Source: Cyrtodaria siliqua (Eukaryota > Mollusca > Bivalvia > Adapedonta > Hiatellidae). From it: 64,000 bases of DNA. A model generated the notes under the pieces. It was not told where the DNA came from, ran no database searches, and saw only the letters and a list, made by a program, of their open reading frames with translations. The number at the start of each line of letters is the position of its first letter. Within the stretch, counting starts at the first letter, position 1. Where the stretch lies: positions 1 to 64,000 of the forward strand of contig JAWPHD010011188.1 in assembly GCA_037043455.1 (NCBI GenBank), read 5' to 3'. Both the position numbers and the translations under genes were made by a program. Below are positions 57,306 to 64,000 of the stretch, one piece after another.

Positions 57306-57453
57306 TATATGCATGTTTTACATATTATTGGACAGTGAAGTGTGTTCATCATATGTGACGTATGTGATGCTTTATCCGTGTGTCATGAAATAGTACATGT
57401 TGAAGTATGTCATCTATAGTTCGTGAACTCATCCTGGCTCTGTGTGATATATA

Positions 57454-58433
57454 CGAGGGCCGTTCAAATATTACGTGGACAATTTTATTATACGTTTCTA
57501 AATCAAATAAATTAAATTATATGGCAATACATGTTTATATATTCACTTTCATATCAGTAAATATTATAACATTATTTGAAACAGATTTCAAAAAATACGA
57601 GTTTGTACAACAACACTGTAGCCGCCACGGAGCTCGTCATTTGTGTTCTATGGCGTCGCCTTCAAAACTAACATCAACCTTACGTTATAAATGATGAACA
57701 ATGCCTGAAATAACAAACGTAGTTGTTATTTAATTAGATCTTTGTATTATTCATGGTGTTCATTAAATAAATATTTTACTCATTGTTGGATAATCATATT
57801 TTATAAGTATATCACAGCTTCGGAAAGAAATCATACGAATTCGATCGAGTTTAGCATACATATTCAACATATAGCACACTTATTCCAAAGGATATGTTTA
57901 TTGAATATATATCGGTATTCCTAATTTATTAACATATAAATTTTGAAAAAAATATGTAAGATTTTAAAAGTTTATGTTTTTGTATTTCATTTTTGTATTA
58001 TTTTTTTTGTTTTATTAGAAGTTCATCTTATTTAATATTCTATTAACATGTTAGTGCCATTTCAACTTAAAAGCAAGGGAGTGTTCGTCTGCTCATTTAT
58101 ATTTATTGTAGTTCTCCTTGTTCATAAAACTTCATAATTGTAATGTTGGAATAACAGTGACAATGATACTTTAGTTCTGTGTATTTTTGCCGACGATTTT
58201 CCTTTTATTTAGTCATTCCCGAAATGCAGTTTAAAATAAAGACGTCACATTTTGGACTGCTCCGTAGATGGGTTTCTCGCCCTATTATATCATTCATTGC
58301 AATGTAACTTGACATGTTATAGATTTTTTGTTTAAATCATTTGAATTCTTATGCGTTGGATGAATCTTAAAAGTTTACGTCAATAAATGAGTGCGATATC
58401 GAAAAAGTCCACGTATTATTTGAACTGCCCCCG
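57454..58433. mobile_element. 980-bp non-autonomous mariner element
   Basis: The left TIR CGAGGGCCGTTCAAATATTA (27 bp, 57454-57480) is mirrored at 58407-58433 with three mismatches. TA lies on both sides. CGAGGG.CGTTCAAA is a recognisable mariner-type end. No DD34D-type transposase frame remains. A similar lone end ('cgagggatgatccaaaatta') lies near 63589. 58434-58849 is non-coding. Confidence 0.75.
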
Positions 58434-58849
58434 TAACTAGGTTAATCAAATGCATCAGCAAGTTCAGAAAACATCATAGGGATTTCAGTGGCACGATCCG
58501 ATAGTGCGTCAACATTAAGTGTTCAGTCAAATCAGACTGTTGTGTGCAATAACCAAACTGCCTTATTCCAAAACATGACCGTCATACCACATATGTCAAA
58601 ATAAGATAATGTTATACATGTATGTATTATACGATATATATGTACTTAGTGTTACCAAGACAATTAAAGTTTTTGTATTTTGAAGAAGAAAAAAGCCATC
58701 TTAAGTATTAGATCTTAAATTCAAAGTTTTAATAATAATGACATCTCACGCATTTTAACGTCTTTTTATGTTTAAATCATTATTAAAGATTACGCAAAAT
58801 GTTGGTTACATACGTACCTGGTTCTGAGTAGGCTTACTTAGTACTTACT

Positions 58850-58965
58850 TAGTGGCTTTCTAGGCTTTTGTTTTTATATTATCTATACATGATCATTTAT
58901 GTATTTTACTTATATTGCCTATTAATGCTGCCTTGTTTGTTAGAGATTGACAATAGGGTAAGAGT
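58850..58965 (+). repeat. retroelement 3' region fragment
   Basis: 'tggctttctaggctttt', 'tacatgatcatttatgtatt' and 'gcctattaatgctgccttgt' recur after RT fragments at about 61480-61590 and 62735-62890, each followed by 'atagggtaag'. It is probably the 3' untranslated part of the RT element. Confidence 0.5.
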
Positions 58966-58974
58966 GATTTGTTT

Positions 58975-59192
58975 GTTTGTATGGTGTTTTCTGTCATTTT
59001 CAACACATGCAACGTTAAATATGACGGTCGATTTTGTTGTGGTGGAGGCAGACTACCCACTTTTCCTGTGTATAACCAGTACTGTACACCTCTAGCCATC
59101 CGTAAGAATTGAAACTTCCTCACTTCCTTACGCAGCGGTGAGAGGCGAAGGTTTACAACGTAACGTCGTTAACCATTCGACCACGGAGACGC
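58975..59192 (-). mobile_element. tRNA-derived SINE (family 1), reverse copy
   Basis: The minus strand gives 'gtggtcgaatggttaacgac', 'tctcaccgctgcgtaaggaa' and 'acaggaaaagtgggtagtct', matching 13413-13660. The B box is less intact than in that copy. Confidence 0.7.
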
Positions 59193-59214
59193 TGGATAAG
59201 AGTCAGGTTTGGTG

Positions 59215-59430
59215 CACGTGAGGTTTGCACCCTAGAACCAGGTTTAAACCCCCAACGGACATTTTTGCAACTGACCGTTCCAAGGCGGTAGCCCTATTGT
59301 CAACCCTTTTGTTTTTGTGATGTCTTATCTGGCTTTTTATTCATCTTTAAAGTTGTTCTTTGTTTCTGTGTGTGTCTGTGGTTGACTGTCGTCCTTGAAT
59401 GCTACTTTTCCTGTTCGATATTTATATCTA
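59215..59430 (-). repeat. dispersed terminal repeat, well-preserved reverse copy
   Basis: 'aggtttaaacccccaacgga', 'tgaccgttccaaggcggtag' and 'ccctattgtcaacccttttg' are the reverse complement of the repeat at 15905-16215, ending in 'gaatgctacttttcctgttc'. Confidence 0.65.
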
Positions 59431-59611
59431 TTTTACACTCAGTAAAGAAATTTGTAAACTATACATTGTTAAGTAAGTTAGATTACACATTCGCAGTATC
59501 ATGTATTCTATGGTTTTAGTCATATCCCTCATATGACTGACCGCAAAATACGAATCTTACTTTTTTTGTGAAAACTATTTGAGATAATATTTAAACAATT
59601 GATTGAATTGG

Positions 59612-59872
59612 ATGTTACAGTCGCACCAACAGCTAAGGTCAAATGGCAGCTTTCCAGCTTCCACTGGTGGAGGAAGCACCAGGTGCCTTACCGGGCAATT
59701 TTTGTGCACGGGCGGGCACCTGGGTAGAACCACCGACGTTCCGCAAGCTAGCTGGATAGCTTCCTCACATAAATATTCCTAGGCCCCTGAGTGATCGAAC
59801 CTACAGTGATGAGGGGCAAGTGATTTCAAATCAGAGACTTTAACCACTCGGCCACGGACGCCTCGCTATTTA
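59612..59872 (-). mobile_element. tRNA-derived SINE (family 2), near-complete reverse copy
   Basis: The minus strand starts 'gaggcgtccgtggccgagtg' (A box) and continues through 'gtaggttcgatcactcaggg' (B box) to 'gctggaaagctgccatttga'. It supplies the 5' part missing from 20121-20371. Confidence 0.75.
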
Positions 59873-59967
59873 AACAAACTATGATGTGTGGATCCAAGAA
59901 AATATGCATGCATTTTTTTCTGTTCTACGTTGGTCAAATAAATTATTTTGTATGGATGCGTACATTA

Positions 59968-60108
59968 CAGAGATGATGTATGTGTGTATGTGTCTGTGTA
60001 TGTATGTGTGTGTATATGTATGTATATATGTGTGTATGTATTTATGTATGTATGTACATGTATGTGTGTATGTGTGTATGTGTGTGTGTATGTATGTGTA
60101 TGTGTGTA

Positions 60109-60141
<33 letters not shown>

Positions 60142-60231
60142 ATGTATGTATGTATGTATGTATGTATGTATGTATGTGTGTGTGTATGTATGTTTTATAT
60201 GTATGTGTGTGTGTATGTATGTATGTATGTA

Positions 60232-60277
<46 letters not shown>

Positions 60278-60296
60278 TGTGTTCACGTATGTATGT

Positions 60297-60351
<55 letters not shown>

Positions 60352-60357
60352 TGTGTA

Positions 60358-60416
<59 letters not shown>

Positions 60417-60433
60417 ATGTATGTATGTATGTA

Positions 60434-60478
<45 letters not shown>

Positions 60479-60521
60479 GTATGTATGTATGTGTGTGTGT
60501 TTATGTATGTATGTATGTATG

Positions 60522-60553
<32 letters not shown>

Positions 60554-60555
60554 TT
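59968..60555. repeat. (TATG)n/(TG)n compound microsatellite, about 590 bp
   Basis: Alternating blocks of TATG and TG with minor interruptions (ttttatatg near 60190, ttcacgtatgtatgtacg near 60281). All reading frames of Cys-Val-Tyr-Met or His-Thr-Tyr-Ile composition here are artefacts. Confidence 0.95.
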
Positions 60556-60717
60556 GTTAGAAACTGGGACCGTACGCCGATTGCCATGGAATGGTATAAA
60601 ATACCTCATTAAAGGTTCCGTGTTCACCGTCATTTTTATACCATCTTCGGGAAGGCTCAAATTTCTGTACTATTGACATGTTACATATTGAGTTTTGCTC
60701 AATCCCGGGTTAGTGGG

Positions 60718-60754
60718 CGTGAACGGTAGCAAGCACGTTTCACTACCGTTCACG
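60718..60754. repeat. short hairpin, 12-bp arms
   Basis: CGTGAACGGTAG and CTACCGTTCACG are perfectly complementary across a 13-nt loop. No transcription unit is seen next to it. 60755-61260 is otherwise unremarkable. Confidence 0.6.
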
Positions 60755-61289
60755 AAGAGTCTCAATCAAACCGAGACGGCAATATGTTTTGTATTTATCA
60801 TGTTCGGCGATTTATTAAATTTTTCCATTTCATACTCTTTTCATTTCGTCATGTGATACAAAAACAAAACAAATGGAATTTTCATGTAGAGGAACTGTAG
60901 CAGTCACAGAATACAGTCAACCAAAAATACGCATTGAAAACATACATAACAATTACAAGGAGAAAAAGAAGCAAAGTAATGCGACACAAAACAAATGGTA
61001 ATGAAAAAGCCATTTTTGGTGCAAACATATACAGAAAAACAAGAGGTAGAAATTCAAGAAAAAAGCGTCATAATTGTATATATTAGATAATCTGACCTGC
61101 ATTGTCAGGTCAAGAATAACATATATCACTGTACTGAATATTAACTTGATATTGCAAATTACGAACACCAGTCAGATTTGAATTAAGAAACAAAGACTAT
61201 TATTCCTGAGTATGAATGTTTTGTACTGTAATGTCTTAGACAACATATATATTGATTATATAACTTGACCCTATCATTTGCATTTCATG

Positions 61290-61810
61290 TTTAGAGGTTC
61301 AATCATTTATAGTTCGCCACTATGCTTTCCTATTTGATTGTCCGATGACCGGACATACTGTGGACCCTATGATGACGTCCACCTAAATTCTCAAATGACG
61401 GTAGCTTTTGATGTTTGTCTTAAATATTGTCTTGTCGTTTTCATAACGGTTTATTCTCGTGTTGCTCTACCGTTTTATATTCATATATACATGATCATTT
61501 ATAAGTTATACTTATATTTCCTATTTATACAGCCTTGTTTGTCTTTATTTTCACTGTCACCGTTTTTATGGAGATGGCAATAGGGTAAGAGTGATGTGTG
61601 ATGTCACCTCAAACCTTGTTTAAATCCCCGGAGGTGAATTTTGCCACTGAACGTTCCAAGTTAAAACTGTAGCCCATTTGCCAACCCTTTTATGTTTGTG
61701 TTGTCATATATTGCCTTTTATTCATCTGTGTAATTATTGTTCGTGTGTATGCTTGTTTTTGGTTGACTGTGGTCTTTGAATGCTACATTTTCTGTCGACT
61801 TTAATATCTA
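61290..61810. repeat. retroelement 3' fragment plus degraded terminal repeat
   Basis: 61290-61470 repeats at 62525-62700 ('tatgctttcctatttgattg', 'gtggaccctatgatgacgtc'). 61600-61805 is a minus-orientation terminal repeat ('aacgttccaagttaaaactg', 'gccaacccttttatgtttgt'). Both point to tandem or nested copies of the RT element. Confidence 0.5.
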
Positions 61811-62089
61811 ATTTTTGTTACTATTTACAGCTTTGTTTAGTAATTATAAATTCGCAAGCAGAACTAAACACACGTAACTAAATGTTTTATAGCTCCATTA
61901 TTAGTAAAGTTAAGGACGTAAGTATTCACATGATCAAATGTAACTGTTGGACGACCGCAAACATAAAACACGCGTTCATGGACGTTTATTTTAATCAAGA
62001 TAGTTTAATAAACATACTTTTACAAACCGCTAACATTCTGATACTGTCGTTTCTTTTCTTGATTAACATCTCTCTATTGGCAAAATAAT

Positions 62090-62530
62090 TATTAAAATCT
62101 ATGACAAGAGAGATTGTTTTAATGTTGAATATGTTAATTATCCCTATTTTGATGGGGATGTTCCCCGAGATACTTCTTATGGGGTCTATGTTTCTCAACT
62201 TATTCCTTTCTCTAGAGCTTGTAGTCGTGTTGAGGACTTTACTATTTGTATAACTGAAAAGCTACCCCAGCAGGGCTACCGTTACCATAAACTTCGAAAA
62301 ACATTTGCAAAATGTTATTATCGTAACCCTGATTTACTTTTAAAACATAAAAGTAATTTAGGAACTCTTCTGCGACAATGACTATCACAAACTGAATTCT
62401 ATGGTGATGTTATTTACAAACTTCATAATATCCTTGGTCATAATCACTTTCATACAATCTTTATTAAACTTGTTAAAACGTTTATCAAAATAGGTTATGA
62501 CCCTATCATTTTGCAACGCATTGCATGTTT
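62090..62530 (+). pseudogene. reverse-transcriptase-related fragment
   Basis: Reads YDKRDCFNVEYVNYPYFDGD, then YGVYVSQLIPFSRACSRVED, KLRKTFAKCYYRNPDLL and FYGDVIYKL, with an in-frame TGA near 62378 and small indels. It is the longest copy of the protein also seen at 27207-27563. The catalytic domain is upstream and missing. Confidence 0.55.
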
Positions 62531-62924
62531 AGAGGTTGACCCATTTACAGTTCGCTATTATGCTTTCCTCTTTGACAGTGCGATGACCATACAGATTGTG
62601 GACCCTATGATGACGTCTACCTAAATCCTTAGAGGACGGTAGCGTTTGATGTTTGTCTTTAATCTTGTCTTGCCGTACCCTTAACGGTTTGCTCTCTTGT
62701 TGCTCTGACTTCTGCTAAGTCATTGAGTACTTTCTTTGCGGCTTTCTAGGCTTTTTTTGTATTTATATATACATGATCATGTTTTACTTATATTACCTAT
62801 TAATGCTGCCTTGTTTGTTAGAGTTTATAACGTGGCGGGGATATTTTTATTGACACTGTCCCGTTTATTGGGATGAAAATAGGGTAAGTGAGGTTTGGTA
62901 CACCCTCGATTTTTATATACGTTT

Positions 62925-63182
62925 TCTTTTTATTAACTCGTGTAGTAGGGGAGGTATCGTAATGACATCTATCAAAAATGCTGTCCTGTCCGTCGGTTGA
63001 GAGCAGTATCCTGAATGCGTTACTCTTGTTTGTCCAATTATAAGCCTCCAATCCATGGAAAATGCCTGTCGTTCAAAGTGATACCACTGCTACCAGCACA
63101 TTCCTATTACAGTGGTTATCAATGACGCATTTAAGGAACTCCAGTGCTTCAGGAAGTTGAAGCAAAGTTGCTATTTCGTCTT
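62925..63182 (-). pseudogene. decayed third copy of the acyl-CoA synthetase-like ligase (exon 1 fragment)
   Basis: On the minus strand it reads SGITLNDRHFPWIGG and IIGQTRVTHSGYCSQPTD with frameshifts, matching residues about 246-285 of copy B (DGITYNDRPFTWFGG, IGQTRVTQSGFCPQPTD). The end nearest 62934 matches the sequence beside the exon-1 donor, and the end at 63182 matches the region before the ATP loop, which is itself destroyed. It is much more diverged than copies A and B, so it is an older family member. Confidence 0.7.
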
Positions 63183-63320
63183 CATGTTGAGGACTTTAAT
63201 ATTCATAATATTTGTATAAATAAAAGGCTACTCCAGCAGGACTACCGTTACCATAAACTTCGAAAAACCTTTGCGAAATGTTATTACCGAAACACTGATA
63301 ACTCGGCATAAACATAGTTC
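63183..63320 (+). pseudogene. reverse-transcriptase-related fragment, short
   Basis: 'gttgaggactttaatattca' to 'taaacttcgaaaaacctttg' encodes VEDFNIHN and YRYHKLRKTFAKCYYRNTD, the same segment as 62225-62340. It abuts the ligase fragment directly. Confidence 0.5.
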
Positions 63321-63339
63321 TTCTCAACTTTGAAATTGT

Positions 63340-63510
63340 CTTCAGTGTTTACCACCACAAACTGCATGTAAACCTCCGAGGTGTAGTTCCTATAATAAAA
63401 GGTAATCCCTCCTTTTTGATGTAAATAGCGAAAAACTGCCCATTTCTATACTTCTTGTGTTGTTGTATGTATACGAAACGTACTTGGTTTTACTGGATGA
63501 CCACTGATGG
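63340..63510. repeat. dispersed repeat, second copy of 55570-55760
   Basis: See the shared blocks at 55570-55760; they continue into 'ttttactggatgaccactga', which parallels 56127-56150. After 63515 there is a mariner-like end near 63589 and nothing recognisable to 64000. Confidence 0.5.
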
Positions 63511-64000
63511 ACATATGCTCCTGCATCAGAAACATGTTTAATATGTTGAAAGTAACGAGAGAAAAACAAACTCCAAAATAACGTTTTTACGAGGGATGAT
63601 CCAAAATTACGTAGACGTTTGATGTAAAATCTTGTCTGATTTAGCAAGGATGATTATGCTAAAGAAAACTGGGCTTCCGTGTATGAAGGGGGATGATAAC
63701 ATGAAGAGTGAAAATGTTAAGGTTAACGGCAGTTATCTTTAATAGTTCTAGTTTTTATGTTGAACATTCTGGTAGCAAAAAATAATATATAACTAGCTCT
63801 TGCGGTTTCAGGGAAGATTTGTTTTAAAAAACCTGATTTTTTTTAAAGGGTAGAGAGATTTCTAATATTTACAGCAAACAGCTACCGTGTTGGCACTGCT
63901 ACCATGGATATTTTGTTCCTCTATACTGTAGTCAATAACGTACTACCAGTAAGAATTTGCAACCTCAGATGGTAGCGAAACATCGCATGGCGCATGTTTT

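Noticed and set aside
59886..60560. CRISPR-like regular repeats
   Set aside because: There are no unique spacers and the repeats are simple-sequence; the organism is eukaryotic.
59879..60676. Long cysteine/valine/tyrosine-rich and histidine/threonine-rich open frames on both strands
   Set aside because: They are translations of the TATG/TG microsatellite in every frame, not genes.
63587..63620. Mariner-like terminal repeat end
   Set aside because: Only one end is visible before the window stops and it is diverged, so no element can be delimited.

Overview
The window looks like a repeat-rich animal genome, most likely a marine invertebrate and plausibly a bivalve mollusc. Three things point there: a two-exon gene with canonical splice sites, tRNA-derived SINEs with a conserved metazoan-type tail, and Penelope-like, L1/Tx1-like and cut-and-paste elements nested in AT-rich DNA. 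The species assignment is inference. No rRNA, true tRNA gene or CRISPR array was seen.

Layout. 1-4.2 kb: nested short TIR elements inside an older degenerate repeat array. 4.28-10.06 kb: the most unusual block, a decayed virus-like element. It carries a Polinton/adintovirus-type family B DNA polymerase (three fragments), a cysteine-rich zinc protein with possible VLTF3-like character on the opposite strand, a hydrophobic membrane protein and three small unknown genes. At least four genes share an AT-rich motif just before the ATG. No capsid, ATPase, protease or integrase gene is visible. 10.4-14.3 kb: a 71-bp minisatellite, a second tandem family and its inverted copy. 13.4-19.4 kb: SINEs, MITEs, a 51-nt hairpin, a broken HTH exon and small tandem duplications.

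19.85-48.4 kb: a large tandem segmental duplication. Each unit carries an adenylate-forming (acyl-CoA synthetase-like) gene on the minus strand. Copy B (37078-39484) is an intact two-exon, 563-codon gene. Copy A (22200-24591) has the same structure but a nonsense codon at position 173. The units differ by insertions: copy A has a 0.67-kb retroelement fragment and a 2.16-kb Penelope-like element; copy B has a 4.0-kb L1/Tx1-like LINE with a 10-bp target duplication and a 5.36-kb block. A third, badly decayed ligase fragment lies at 62.9-63.2 kb.

48.4-64 kb: mainly transposable elements. They include a 2.9-kb TIR element (51643-54556) that repeats its terminal motif internally in both orientations, two TA-flanked mariner-type MITEs, SINEs, retroelement fragments and a TATG/TG microsatellite. 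Long ORFs over that microsatellite are artefacts. The only gene here that looks functional is ligase copy B. The polymerase element and the remaining coding fragments are relics or, in part, possible homopolymer assembly errors.
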